Source: Bacillota bacterium (GTDB lineage Bacteria > Bacillota > Clostridia > Lachnospirales > Lachnospiraceae). From it: a DNA stretch of 64,000 nucleotides. Location: the NCBI GenBank assembly GCA_023436065.1, contig JAEZKU010000038.1, positions 1 through 64,000 on the forward strand, given 5' to 3'. The notes beneath the pieces are model-generated. The model was not told where the DNA came from, searched no databases, and saw only the letters and a list, made by a program, of their open reading frames with translations. Positions within the stretch are counted from its first letter, which is position 1. Each line of letters opens with the position of its first letter. Shown piece by piece: positions 15,514 to 24,761 of this stretch. The position numbers and the translations under genes are program-made.

Positions 15514-16662
15514 ATGGATTTCTTATTGTCAGGTATTATGGCAATTACTTGGCAGCAGTGTGTTATGTATCTTGTAGGATGTATCTTAATCTATCTTGCA
15601 ATTGATAAGGGTTTCGAGCCTTCACTGCTCCTTCCTATGGGATTTGGTGCGATATTGGTAAACCTTCCCGTAACAGGTGTTTTGGATCAGGTGCTTTACG
15701 GCACTGTTGAAACACACGGTATTATTCAATGGTTATTCGAAGTTGGTATCGAAGCATCAGAGGCATTACCTATTCTTCTGTTCATCGGTATCGGTGCGAT
15801 GATTGACTTCGGTCCTCTGTTATCCAATCCGAAGATGTTCCTGTTCGGTGCTGCCGCACAGTTCGGTATTTTCTTCACCATCGTTTTGGCTACTGTGTTA
15901 GGTTTTGATTTGGCAGATGCAGCTTCCATCGGTATCATCGGTGCAGCAGATGGTCCTACTTCCATCTTGGTATCACAGATTCTTAATTCAAAATATATGG
16001 GAGCCATTGCAGTTGCAGCTTACTCCTACATGGCTTTGGTACCAATCGTACAACCCTTTGCGATTAAGCTTGTAACCACTAAGAAGGAACGTATGATTCG
16101 TATGAATTATAATCCTACCTCTGTTACCAAGACTACAAGGATTATGTTCCCGATCATCGTTACGATTATCGCCGGTTTAATTGCACCGATGTCTGTAGCA
16201 TTGGTTGGTTTCTTGATGTTCGGTAACTTAATCAGAGAATGTGGAGTACTTGGAAGTCTCTCAGATACAGCTCAAAATACTCTTGCTAACCTGATTACCT
16301 TATTACTCGGAATTACCATCGCCTTCAGTATGACCGCAGAGCACTTCGTAAATATCCAGACTCTGCTGATTATGGCTCTCGGCTTAGTTGCCTTCGTCAT
16401 GGATACCATCGGTGGTGTATTATTTGCTAAATTATTGAACCTGTTCCTCAAGAAGGGGAATAAGATCAATCCTATGGTAGGCGCTGCAGGTATTTCTGCA
16501 TTCCCTATGTCAGCCCGTGTAGTACAGAAGATGGGTATCGCTGAAGATCCCTCCAACCACCTGCTGATGCATGCAATCAGTGCGAATGTATCCGGTCAGA
16601 TCGGATCAGTTGTTGCCGGCGGTGTTGTGATCAAGATCGTACTTAGTATTCTGGCAGGCTAA
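15514..16662 (+). CDS. Sodium-translocating decarboxylase beta subunit (OadB/GcdB/MmdB family)
   Basis: The integral membrane subunit that couples decarboxylation of a carboxybiotin carrier to Na+ export. It is 382 residues, almost entirely hydrophobic, with the conserved IGIGAMIDFGPLLSNP and GIIGAADGPTSI (the Asp region implicated in Na+/H+ exchange) and SAFPMSARVVQ near the end. The ATG at 15514 follows AAGGAGG; the earlier in-frame ATG at 15493 lies upstream of that site. A gamma-like gene follows at once, but no carboxyltransferase alpha or biotin carrier is in the window. The substrate (oxaloacetate, methylmalonyl-CoA or glutaconyl-CoA) therefore cannot be assigned. Confidence 0.92.
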   Translation: MDFLLSGIMAITWQQCVMYLVGCILIYLAIDKGFEPSLLLPMGFGAILVNLPVTGVLDQVLYGTVETHGIIQWLFEVGIEASEALPILLFIGIGAMIDFGPLLSNPKMFLFGAAAQFGIFFTIVLATVLGFDLADAASIGIIGAADGPTSILVSQILNSKYMGAIAVAAYSYMALVPIVQPFAIKLVTTKKERMIRMNYNPTSVTKTTRIMFPIIVTIIAGLIAPMSVALVGFLMFGNLIRECGVLGSLSDTAQNTLANLITLLLGITIAFSMTAEHFVNIQTLLIMALGLVAFVMDTIGGVLFAKLLNLFLKKGNKINPMVGAAGISAFPMSARVVQKMGIAEDPSNHLLMHAISANVSGQIGSVVAGGVVIKIVLSILAG

Positions 16663-16709
16663 TCAATTGTTATAAGGCGCATCTAACATGCGCAGGAATG
16701 GAGGAAATC

Positions 16710-16856
16710 ATGAGTTCTGATGTATTATATGCTTTTGAAATTATGGGAAAAGGAATGCTTTCCATCTTCATCGTAATATTGGTCCTTACCCTAATCGTTA
16801 CATTACTTGGTAAGATTGCGGGAAGGCAAAAGAAAACAAAAACCGTAGAGGATTAA
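16710..16856 (+). CDS. Small gamma-like subunit of the Na+ decarboxylase (OadG-like)
   Basis: A 48-residue open frame, MSSDVLYAFEIMGKGMLSIF then one transmembrane helix and a basic KIAGRQKKTK tail. Single-helix OadG/MmdD-type subunits anchor and assemble the decarboxylase complex, and the position right after the beta gene fits. The start follows GGAGGAAATC. It is shorter than typical gamma chains (about 80 residues) and lacks the zinc-binding tail known from OadG, so it is a minimal version. A strong terminator follows 18 bases later. Confidence 0.7.
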   Translation: MSSDVLYAFEIMGKGMLSIFIVILVLTLIVTLLGKIAGRQKKTKTVED

Positions 16857-16874
16857 ATAGCTTCACATAATGTT

Positions 16875-16914
16875 AGGAGCTGCAGATCAAGGTATTGATC
16901 TGCAGCTCCTTTTC
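16875..16914 (+). terminator. Terminator of the decarboxylase pair
   Basis: Stem AGGAGCTGCAGATCAA/TGATCTGCAGCTCCT (16875-16890 with 16896-16910) with a 5-base loop, followed by TTTTCT. Confidence 0.9.
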
Positions 16915-16954
16915 TATTAGGTATTAGCCCTATTCACTTTTAATAATATACCCA

Positions 16955-17764
16955 TCAACCAAGGGCAACATCCATCAGCATCATGACCGCAAAGCCCAGC
17001 ATAGCTCCTACCGTTCCAATATTGGAATGTTGCTTTTCCTGTTGTGCCTCCGGAATTAATTCTTCCACAACGACATAGATCATGGCTCCGGCCGCAAAGG
17101 ATAAGGCATAAGGCAGAAGCGGCTTCATAGCAACGACAGCAAAGGCTCCGATGACACCTGCTATCGGCTCAACAAATCCTGAAGCCTGTCCATAGACGAA
17201 GCTCTTCCATCTCGTCAGTCCTTCTCTACGCAAAGGAACCGAAACTGCTGCTCCCTCGGGGAAGTTTTGTAAACCGATACCCAACGCGAGCGCAATTGCT
17301 CCGGTTAATGTAGCTGCCGGGAAATTAGCCGTTGCAGCACCAAATGCTACTCCGACTGCCAGCCCTTCGGGAATATTATGCAGGGTAATGGCAAGTACCA
17401 ACAGGACACTGCGTTTCCAACCAGTTTTTACACCCTCCGGCTCCTCCTGGGGCCCAATGTGAAGATGTGGCATTACAGTATCTACAAGCCACAAGAAACC
17501 GCCACCCAAAAGAAAGCCGACCAGGGCAGGAACCCATGCAATCATTCCACTCTCCTCTGCCATCTCAATCGCAGGATTCAGCAGTGACCAAAAGCTTGCC
17601 GCTATCATAACTCCTGCCGCAAAGCCCAGCATTCCGTTCAGTACCTTCTTATTAATTGTTTTAAATATAAATACCGTCGCTGCTCCCAAAGCAGTAACTC
17701 CATACGTAAAACCGGTCGCAAGCAGTGCCTGTAAAACCGGACTTAGCTTAGTAAACCAATCCAT
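16955..17764 (-). CDS. ZIP-family divalent metal transporter (ZupT/GufA type)
   Basis: Moves Zn2+ or related divalent metals into the cytoplasm. About 269 residues with eight predicted helices. The two metal-site motifs are clear: HNIPEGLAVGVAFG in helix IV and LQNFPEGAAVSVPL in helix V, with VVEELIPEA in a later helix. The loop MPHLHIGPQEE adds a His pair between helices III and IV. Of two adjacent ATGs, the one at 17764 has better spacing from AGGAG than 17770. No metal-responsive operator was recognised. Metal specificity is not readable from sequence. Confidence 0.9.
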   Translation of the reverse strand: MDWFTKLSPVLQALLATGFTYGVTALGAATVFIFKTINKKVLNGMLGFAAGVMIAASFWSLLNPAIEMAEESGMIAWVPALVGFLLGGGFLWLVDTVMPHLHIGPQEEPEGVKTGWKRSVLLVLAITLHNIPEGLAVGVAFGAATANFPAATLTGAIALALGIGLQNFPEGAAVSVPLRREGLTRWKSFVYGQASGFVEPIAGVIGAFAVVAMKPLLPYALSFAAGAMIYVVVEELIPEAQQEKQHSNIGTVGAMLGFAVMMLMDVALG

Positions 17765-17957
17765 ATCCATAATCTCCTTTTCTCTCTTTGGTTTAATCCC
17801 ATCCTTATCTTCATTACGATTTATATCGTCATAATTTCAACTATATGATACCATATTCTATCCATTTCTTCTACTTCGGTCAAGCTAAGATTACGAAAAT
17901 ATATAATATTTCTCTTTTCAGATTAACATACAATATGAATAATAGAACGTCACCAAA

Positions 17958-18014
17958 CGGAAAAACAGCCAAGGTCAGAATAATAGGTATCCCTATTATC
18001 CTGACCTTAGCTGT
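17958..18014 (-). terminator. Terminator of the NlpC/P60 gene
   Basis: A long stem of about 23 bases (17965-17987 with 17991-18014), near-perfect on the minus strand, followed by TTTTTCC. It lies about 30 bases past the stop at 18046. Confidence 0.9.
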
Positions 18015-18045
18015 CAGCAGGCATTTTACAACGGCCCTTTATGCT

Positions 18046-18945
18046 TTATCCTAAATATGATACTGCTTTATATGGTATACGATAATTATAATTTTTAATC
18101 TGGATGCCTTCACTGGGACTTTTCGCACTGATTACCTTGCCATTGCCGATATAAAGAGCAACATGGTTAATACTTCCATTCCTGCGATAAAAAATCAAGT
18201 CACCCGGTTTGATCTTATTCAAAGAAACTTTTTTGCCACCGGAAGCCTGCTGTTTGGAGGTTCTGGGAATACCAATTCCGTACTTCTTGAAAATTGATTG
18301 GGTAAAACCGGAACAATCGACACCATATGTAAGGCTGGTTCCTCCATATCGATAGGGATTTCCTTCAAATTTCAGTGCAAACGAAACAATCTGATCCCGA
18401 AGTGATTGGGTCTCTTTCTTAACCGCTACGGCTTCCTCATACTTCTTTGACAGCTTGACATAATCTGAGGACACATATCCACTGGTATTATTGTCTAAAT
18501 TTATTTTAACCCAGTCTTCCTTTTCGCTGGTTACCACATAGGCATCCCCTTTAGGAATTAAAGTAACAACCTTTGATGCGGTGGTTGCTTTACTGCGCAC
18601 TCTCAGGGATTTGGCTGTTACAGTGGCTATAGTCTGCCCGACTTCCTCCGACAACTTTTTTGCCTCCTTACCGGTGGCCAGAAACTCTGATTTTATGTAC
18701 CCGGTCACTGTACCGGACTTTATCTTGCTCCATTCCCCATTCTCCTCAAGAACGGTTGCAGCACTGTTCTTATATAACTTTCCCAGAACTTCACTTTCCT
18801 CATCAGGTTTTACTCTTATATTCACATAGTCCTCTACATCAGCGAACGCCAGGGTTTCTACTGCTGCCTGAGCTGTTGACGCAGGAGAGAAGGATAGTAC
18901 CATCCCCGCTGCTACGCAGATTGCAAGCTTTTGTATTTTTCTCAT
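18046..18945 (-). CDS. Secreted NlpC/P60 peptidoglycan endopeptidase with two SH3b domains
   Basis: Predicted to cut peptide stems (gamma-D-Glu to diamino acid) in the cell wall. The 299-residue protein has a signal peptide with likely cleavage after AQA (about 27), an SH3b domain at 35-90, a second at 105-165, a short linker, and the NlpC/P60 domain from about 183. Catalytic Cys211 is in YGVDCSGFTQS and His261 in SINHVALYIG. SH3b domains usually bind the wall. The start follows AAGGAGG. Single-gene transcript. Confidence 0.93.
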   Translation of the reverse strand: MRKIQKLAICVAAGMVLSFSPASTAQAAVETLAFADVEDYVNIRVKPDEESEVLGKLYKNSAATVLEENGEWSKIKSGTVTGYIKSEFLATGKEAKKLSEEVGQTIATVTAKSLRVRSKATTASKVVTLIPKGDAYVVTSEKEDWVKINLDNNTSGYVSSDYVKLSKKYEEAVAVKKETQSLRDQIVSFALKFEGNPYRYGGTSLTYGVDCSGFTQSIFKKYGIGIPRTSKQQASGGKKVSLNKIKPGDLIFYRRNGSINHVALYIGNGKVISAKSPSEGIQIKNYNYRIPYKAVSYLG

Positions 18946-19059
18946 GTTGCCTCCTTAATAATCATTTGTTACAAATTTATTAAATATGTTACATGATTAT
19001 TATATTACACGGAGTCCTAAAAAACATGTGGTATCTGCTGGAAATTGAGGTAATTCTAT

Positions 19060-20790
19060 TCAGATCGGAAGTGAATCTTCAAGACAAAGAGCACCGAAGC
19101 CAAGTGTACGGTTAGGATATTGGGCTTCCACTCTTAGATGCCTGGCCCCATTAATCAGATAAGCCTTGAGCTTTTCTCCATAAAGATATGGATCATTCCC
19201 TTCTATAATCCCCCATTGCATCATCAGTGCTGCACTCCCCGTAACAAAGGGTGTCGCCATGGAGGTTCCGGATCGTATCGAATAACCACCGCCGGGTGCG
19301 CAGGAATTGATATTCACCCCGGGTGCCACAATATCCGGTTTAATATCCAGATTTCTGGTGTACCCCCGTCCCGAGAACGGAGCATAGCTGTCCGTATAGG
19401 CATCATAGGCACCGACAGAGATGACTCTCTCGGCCGTAGAGGGGATTGTCAATGTGGTAAATTCTGAAGGCAGCAAAAACCTTGTGGCAGGATTCTTAAC
19501 CCCTCCAGCCGGGAGCCAAACATCGAAATCACCTGTTACGATACGCCTTGGTACCAGTTCAACCTGCCATACCCCTGAACTAATATATCTGCCTGTGGGG
19601 ATAAGCTCTACGTAGATCTCCTGCTGCTGATTAAAGGGGGTGGGTTCACCGTAATAGATAAAAATCTGTGTCTGCCCAATGGGAAACTGCTGCGTCCCCA
19701 ATATCTGCGGGATCGGTCCAACCCTGGTGCCGTTGGGAGCAATAATACTGATATCAAAATGATCGTAATAATTCTTCCATATCTGAAAGTTCAAGGAGAA
19801 TTCAAATTCGCTCACCGCAATTTGTATCACTTCGATGTTTCCCATCGTAAGTGTTCCCTGAGCGTGATTCCCGCTGGCCCCTTCATTGCCTGTACCAATG
19901 GCTATGGCGCTTCTCCAGATATTCGCGCTGTCATTGATAAAACGTTCCAGAAGGGAGCTCCCGGTATGAGAACCGTAATTATTACCAAAGCTGATATTGA
20001 TCGCAATCGGTTTATTCACAGAGATCGCATATTGTATTACATAATTGATCCCCAGCATTAACTGAGTGGTTCTTGGGAAGGAATCTCCGACTGATATCCC
20101 CAGTTTTACCACCACCAATTCACTTCTGGATGCCACCCCCCGGTATAACCCGTTACTGGCCCTCCCATTTCCGGCCGCAATACCGGCCACATGGGTTCCA
20201 TGACCTGATAAATCCGTGCTCTGTACGACATCCATCCGCTGCGGCATGGGTATCTTTAAAGCCTCATTGATCTGCTCTCTGGTATACAGCGTACCAATAC
20301 TATAGCCCTCCGGCGGATTTCCCGGTATCGTCTGATCCCACAGCACAGCAATTCGTGACGTCCCATCTGTATTAATAAAATCCGGATGGGAATAATCGAT
20401 GCCCGAATCAATGATCGCAACAAGTGTCCCATCCCCAAACAGGTTAAAGTTCGGTGTCTGCAACGGATTAATACAGGAGGCCCTTCTTCCCTCATTTACT
20501 TCATAGAAAAGTCTCTTTGGCTTTTCTATGAATTCTATCTCTTCATAGTCCGATAACCGGTCAATCAGATATTCAGGTATGATAAGAATGGCATAGTTAT
20601 TCATCAGCTCCATCACTGAAATCTGAAGCTCCTGCCTGATACGCTCCAGGCTCCCGCTGTACTTCACAATCAGCTCCCACATATTCGTTGCGGGTGAATA
20701 GCCTACATTCAGATTCAAAGCTTTATCCCTGGCCGCATCCGGCATCTCAAGTGCAAGGTTTAGTTCATTATCCAGCTTCCCGTTCGGCAT
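19060..20790 (-). CDS. Subtilisin-like serine protease, Csp (CspB-like) family
   Basis: An S8 family protease of 576 residues with an intact triad: Asp128 (IIDSGIDYSHPDF), His197 (GHGTHVAG) and Ser510 (SGTSMATP). An N-terminal prodomain-like region of about 95 residues and a beta-rich insert (about 330-460, with the DHFDISIIAPNG stretch) match the jelly-roll-bearing Csp proteases, which process the cortex lytic enzyme SleC during clostridial spore germination. There is no signal peptide, as in that family. The ATG at 20790 follows GGAG; the frame is open to a TTG at 20802. Clostridia often have several such proteases, and a germination role is inferred. Confidence 0.85.
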   Translation of the reverse strand: MPNGKLDNELNLALEMPDAARDKALNLNVGYSPATNMWELIVKYSGSLERIRQELQISVMELMNNYAILIIPEYLIDRLSDYEEIEFIEKPKRLFYEVNEGRRASCINPLQTPNFNLFGDGTLVAIIDSGIDYSHPDFINTDGTSRIAVLWDQTIPGNPPEGYSIGTLYTREQINEALKIPMPQRMDVVQSTDLSGHGTHVAGIAAGNGRASNGLYRGVASRSELVVVKLGISVGDSFPRTTQLMLGINYVIQYAISVNKPIAINISFGNNYGSHTGSSLLERFINDSANIWRSAIAIGTGNEGASGNHAQGTLTMGNIEVIQIAVSEFEFSLNFQIWKNYYDHFDISIIAPNGTRVGPIPQILGTQQFPIGQTQIFIYYGEPTPFNQQQEIYVELIPTGRYISSGVWQVELVPRRIVTGDFDVWLPAGGVKNPATRFLLPSEFTTLTIPSTAERVISVGAYDAYTDSYAPFSGRGYTRNLDIKPDIVAPGVNINSCAPGGGYSIRSGTSMATPFVTGSAALMMQWGIIEGNDPYLYGEKLKAYLINGARHLRVEAQYPNRTLGFGALCLEDSLPI

Positions 20791-20884
20791 ACTAAACTCC
20801 AATATTCAAGGTTAGTTCATTATATGCAGCGTCAGCTTAAGAAATCATCGCATGCTTTCTGCCATTCACCGTTTAGTTCTAAGT

Positions 20885-20914
20885 TAAAAAAGGAAGCCCC
20901 CTGACGGGAGCTTC
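20885..20914 (-). terminator. Terminator of the SulP transporter gene
   Basis: Minus-strand hairpin GAAGCTCCC...GGGGGCTTC (20893-20914) followed by CTTTTTTAAC. Confidence 0.85.
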
Positions 20915-20943
20915 TTTTATGCTATGATCATATTTTAAACGTC

Positions 20944-22620
20944 TTAGCTTGCCTGACTAAGCGTCTTCTTCAGTAATAACTCTGCACGTTCGAGAGCTGC
21001 ATCGATATTAGCGCAGAAGTTCTCTAAGCCAACTGCCTGATCGAAACCGGCTTTCTGCATCATCTTCAGCGGTTGCTCCTGAACATGGGACAGGATCAGG
21101 GTGATGTGCTTCTTCTGACATTTCTTCAGCACTTTATTCAAAGCGTGAAGTGCATTCACATCCATAGCAGGCACACTTCTCATTCTGAGAATTACCACCT
21201 TTACGTGCGAATCCAGGGATATTTCCATAAATTTATCGGCAGCACCAAAAAACATGGGACCATTAATTTCATAAACCAGAGTATTTTTCGGTACCCTCTT
21301 CTTTCTAATATGATCCGGATCACTTAAATCATCCTCACTCAAGTCCTCATCCAGATAAGACCAGCTCTGTACCCCTGCTACCTCTGACATTCTTTTCATG
21401 AATAATATGGCAGCCATCAGGATTCCTACCTCAATCGCCACAACAAGGTCGAAGATTACGGTCAAGGCAAAGGTTGAAACCAATACAAGAATATCACTCT
21501 TCGGTGATTTCTTAAGCAGGTTTACAAACTCTCTCCACTCACTCATGTTATATGCTACCATAAATAATATTGCAGCTATGGTAGGCATCGGAATCAATGC
21601 CGCATAAGGCATCAGGACAACCAGAATTAACAGGAGTGTTACCGAATGCACCATCCCGGCTATCGGAGTCCGTCCTCCGTTCTTTATATTGGCCGCTGTT
21701 CTGGCGATGGCTCCGGTAGCAGGTATTCCGCCGAAAAGACTGGAAAAGATATTACCTGCACCCTGGGCGATTAATTCCATGTTCGAACGATGCTTACTTC
21801 CTATCATACCGTCTGCCACCACACAGGACAGCAGGGATTCGACACCTGCAAGAACGGCAATGGTGATAGCATCCGGTAACAGGTTTCTGATCATTGAGAT
21901 GCTAATGTTAGGAACGGCAAAGGTCGGAAGCTTTGATGAAATTTCGTACAGACTGCCTATGGTATTTACATCTACATGGAACAACTTCACAACAGCCGAT
22001 GCTGCAATGACCGCGATCAGGGACGGAGGTATTCTCCTGTTGATCTTTGGCCAGAGGATTAAGATGGCAAGTGAAAATGCACCGATGAAAAAGGCCTGTA
22101 AGTTGATTGTCGAGAAGCTCTCAAAGCATGCCAGCAGCTTCTCCAGCGTCTCGACAGGCTTTGTATGAAAGGTAAGTCCAAAGAAATCCTTAATCTGTCC
22201 TATAAAAATTGTAACCGCAATACCCAGTGTAAATCCTGTTGTAATTGTATATGGAATGAATTTCAGCAGTCGCCCGAATTTCAGAAATCCCATTAAAATC
22301 AGGAGGATACCCGCCATGATGGTTGCTACGGCCAACCCCTTCATGCCTTCCTTTGCTACGATACCGGCTACAATCGTTGCAAACGCTGCAGTCGGTCCAG
22401 AGATCTGGACTCTGCTGCCTCCCAGAAACGATATCACAAACCCGGCTACGATTGCTGTGTATAGTCCCTTCTCGGGTGTTACACCGGATGCCAGTGCCAG
22501 CGCGATCGACAAAGGCAACGCTATGATTGCTACAATGATACCGGCTACTATATCCTTAATCAATTGTTGTTTCGAATATGTTTTCATAACAGAAAACAAT
22601 TTCGGTTTCAGTTTCTCCAT
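20944..22620 (-). CDS. SulP-family anion transporter with STAS domain
   Basis: A secondary transporter of sulfate, bicarbonate or other anions. The protein has 558 residues: a membrane domain of about 400 residues with the SulP signatures IVAGIIVAIIALPLSIALALASG and GSRVQISGPTAAFA, then a cytoplasmic STAS domain (about 430-545, with VVILRMRSVPAMDVNALHAL). The ATG at 22620 is six bases after GGAGG; upstream in-frame ATGs overlap or precede that site. It is divergent from ftsH. Substrate is not determinable here, and no sulfate assimilation gene is adjacent. Confidence 0.9.
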   Translation of the reverse strand: MEKLKPKLFSVMKTYSKQQLIKDIVAGIIVAIIALPLSIALALASGVTPEKGLYTAIVAGFVISFLGGSRVQISGPTAAFATIVAGIVAKEGMKGLAVATIMAGILLILMGFLKFGRLLKFIPYTITTGFTLGIAVTIFIGQIKDFFGLTFHTKPVETLEKLLACFESFSTINLQAFFIGAFSLAILILWPKINRRIPPSLIAVIAASAVVKLFHVDVNTIGSLYEISSKLPTFAVPNISISMIRNLLPDAITIAVLAGVESLLSCVVADGMIGSKHRSNMELIAQGAGNIFSSLFGGIPATGAIARTAANIKNGGRTPIAGMVHSVTLLLILVVLMPYAALIPMPTIAAILFMVAYNMSEWREFVNLLKKSPKSDILVLVSTFALTVIFDLVVAIEVGILMAAILFMKRMSEVAGVQSWSYLDEDLSEDDLSDPDHIRKKRVPKNTLVYEINGPMFFGAADKFMEISLDSHVKVVILRMRSVPAMDVNALHALNKVLKKCQKKHITLILSHVQEQPLKMMQKAGFDQAVGLENFCANIDAALERAELLLKKTLSQAS

Positions 22621-22829
22621 TTTCATCCTCCAAATCAGTATCATATCCAATAAAACATCATATGCCTGTTGCTTATGTTTTTCAAGTATTTATTATAAAA
22701 TATTAAATTTTCGCTAAAATCCCCAAAATCCATAGCTTTTCGCGGTGTAATAAGGCAATCCTGCCATTATTTTTGCATGGATATTTTCTGTATATCTGAT
22801 ACAATAAAAGCATAATTATGTAAACCTTT

Positions 22830-22876
22830 GTCACATCATTCTGCAGAGTCTCAATGCCGGCAGTCACTGATGTGAC
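22830..22876 (+). promoter_or_regulatory. Inverted repeat in the ftsH-like leader
   Basis: GTCACATCA (22830-22838) is inverted at 22868-22876 as TGATGTGAC, 29 bases apart, and ends eight bases before the GGAGG ribosome binding site. It could be an operator or an mRNA hairpin next to the start site. Function is not known. Confidence 0.4.
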
Positions 22877-22896
22877 TTCATTTTGGAGGTCAGTTC

Positions 22897-24627
22897 ATGA
22901 AAAATAAGCTTATTCTTCTATTAACAGGTCTTGGAATTCTGGGAATGGCCCTTTTAGGCTATTTTGCATTCAGGCAAACCAATACTGATATGACTTATAA
23001 CAGCTTCCTTCAGGCAGTGGAGAATCAGCAGGTGCAGGAGGTCATACTGACTCCGGATTCAGATACCTTTACCGCAACCCTAAAGCCGGATTCCCATGTA
23101 ATCTATTCTATTCCCAATCCAAAGACAGAGAACTTCACGGAATATCTTCTGCTTCATGGCATCAATGTCACCACCGGTCGGGAAAGCATTCCGATGACAC
23201 TCTTTAAGGTACTGGCAGTCGGGCTGGTGATCGGCGGAGTCCTTTGGTTCATAAGAAATGGTGGAAACAACGGCAATCTTGTCAAGGATGCGAATAGAAA
23301 GAAAAAGCTGAAGGCCAAAGAGGATTCGGTTGTTACACTCGCTCAGGTAGCCGGAAATGCAGAAGCCAAGTCCATGGTGGAGGACATCATAGCCTTTATC
23401 AAGGATCCTGATAAATATGCCCAAGTAGGTGCCCGTATGCCAAAGGGACTGCTGCTGTATGGCCCTCCCGGAACCGGTAAGACCTTGATGGCGAAAGCAA
23501 TCGCCGGTGAAGCAAATGTCCCCTTTTATGCCATGAGCGGCTCCGACTTTGTCCAGATGTATGTCGGTGTCGGAGCGAGTCGTATTCGCAGTCTGTTTAA
23601 TAAAGCAAAGAAAAGTGAGAAGGCAGTCATCTTTATCGATGAAATTGATGCAATCGGCAAGAAGCGTGCCCGAAATGTCTCAGCAAGCAACGACGAAAGA
23701 GATCAGACGCTGAACGCTCTGCTGACCGAGATGTCCGGTTTCAGTGACAATCAGGGAATTCTGGTCATCGGGGCCACCAATCGGTTGGATACTCTGGATG
23801 AGGCCCTGCTCCGTCCGGGTCGATTCGATCGGCATATCGAAATAGGTCTTCCGGATATCAATGCCCGTAAACATATCCTATCCCTCTATGCAGACAAAAA
23901 ACCGATTGCTGATGATGTGGATCTGAAGGAACTGGCAAAATCAACTGTCTGTTTCAGCGGTGCCATGCTCGAAAACCTTCTGAATGAAGCCGCTATTCTT
24001 GCTGCGAACGAACAGAATACGGTTATTCATAAATCTCATATTGATAAAGCCTTTTATACCGTAATTGCCGGAGCCCCAAAACAAGACCGCAGCTACATCA
24101 CTGAGCTGGATCGAAAAATCACAGCCTATCATGAATCCGGACATGCTTTGGCAACAAAGCTTTGGCTGCCCGAGCATGATATTTCCAAGGTTACCATCAT
24201 ACCGAGCGTTCGTGGAGCAGGGGGCTTTAACCTCACTATCCCGAGAGATACCCTGTTCCAGAATAAGCGCCAGCTTAGGGCAAATATCCAGGTTTTTCTT
24301 GCAGGGCGTGCCGCCGAAGAAATAATCTTCGGTGAGGAGGAGATCACAACCGGTGCAAGCAACGATATCCAAAAAGCTTCACAGCTGACAGTGGACTATA
24401 TCAATAAATTCGGAATGGATGAAGAAATGGGTCTCTTCAGTACGGAGGTACTGGGTGAGAATCACGATGCGAGACTGGTGGAGCAATGCAGATTGATGCT
24501 GAATACACTTTATTCAGAAACGATTGGGCAGCTTCGCAATAACCTTCCATTTTTGGAGGCAATCGCCGCAGAGCTTTTAGAACAGGAAACTTTAAATGGA
24601 ACAGATCTGGATCGCATCTGCAGCTGA
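22897..24627 (+). CDS. FtsH-like membrane AAA+ metalloprotease (short form)
   Basis: An ATP-dependent membrane protease of 576 residues. It has an N-terminal helix (6-26), a small extracytoplasmic domain (about 30-98), a second helix (101-119), the AAA module with Walker A GPPGTGKT (189-196), Walker B VIFIDEIDAIG and the arginine-finger region RPGRFDR, and a peptidase with HESGH (412-416, the HExxH zinc motif) and a later Asp-containing region. It is shorter than housekeeping FtsH (about 600-650) and stops soon after the peptidase, without the usual acidic tail. This suggests an accessory paralogue; the main ftsH would be elsewhere. Confidence 0.88.
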   Translation: MKNKLILLLTGLGILGMALLGYFAFRQTNTDMTYNSFLQAVENQQVQEVILTPDSDTFTATLKPDSHVIYSIPNPKTENFTEYLLLHGINVTTGRESIPMTLFKVLAVGLVIGGVLWFIRNGGNNGNLVKDANRKKKLKAKEDSVVTLAQVAGNAEAKSMVEDIIAFIKDPDKYAQVGARMPKGLLLYGPPGTGKTLMAKAIAGEANVPFYAMSGSDFVQMYVGVGASRIRSLFNKAKKSEKAVIFIDEIDAIGKKRARNVSASNDERDQTLNALLTEMSGFSDNQGILVIGATNRLDTLDEALLRPGRFDRHIEIGLPDINARKHILSLYADKKPIADDVDLKELAKSTVCFSGAMLENLLNEAAILAANEQNTVIHKSHIDKAFYTVIAGAPKQDRSYITELDRKITAYHESGHALATKLWLPEHDISKVTIIPSVRGAGGFNLTIPRDTLFQNKRQLRANIQVFLAGRAAEEIIFGEEEITTGASNDIQKASQLTVDYINKFGMDEEMGLFSTEVLGENHDARLVEQCRLMLNTLYSETIGQLRNNLPFLEAIAAELLEQETLNGTDLDRICS

Positions 24628-24654
24628 TGGATTGAAACGAGGCTGTTTCAAAAT

Positions 24655-24722
24655 ATAAAAACAACAGAGGCCGGAGCAATAGGCATCCCTCACACACTGC
24701 CTATTGCTTCGGCCTCTGCTGT
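24655..24722 (-). terminator. Terminator of the LtaS-like gene
   Basis: A stem of about 23 bases (24663-24685 with 24698-24722) with a 12-base loop and TTGTTTTTATATTTT on the minus strand. It sits between convergent genes; the plus side has no T-run. Confidence 0.9.
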
Positions 24723-24761
24723 CGGTAGATATTTAGAAGCAGTCCCGCTTTGCTTTCAAAT

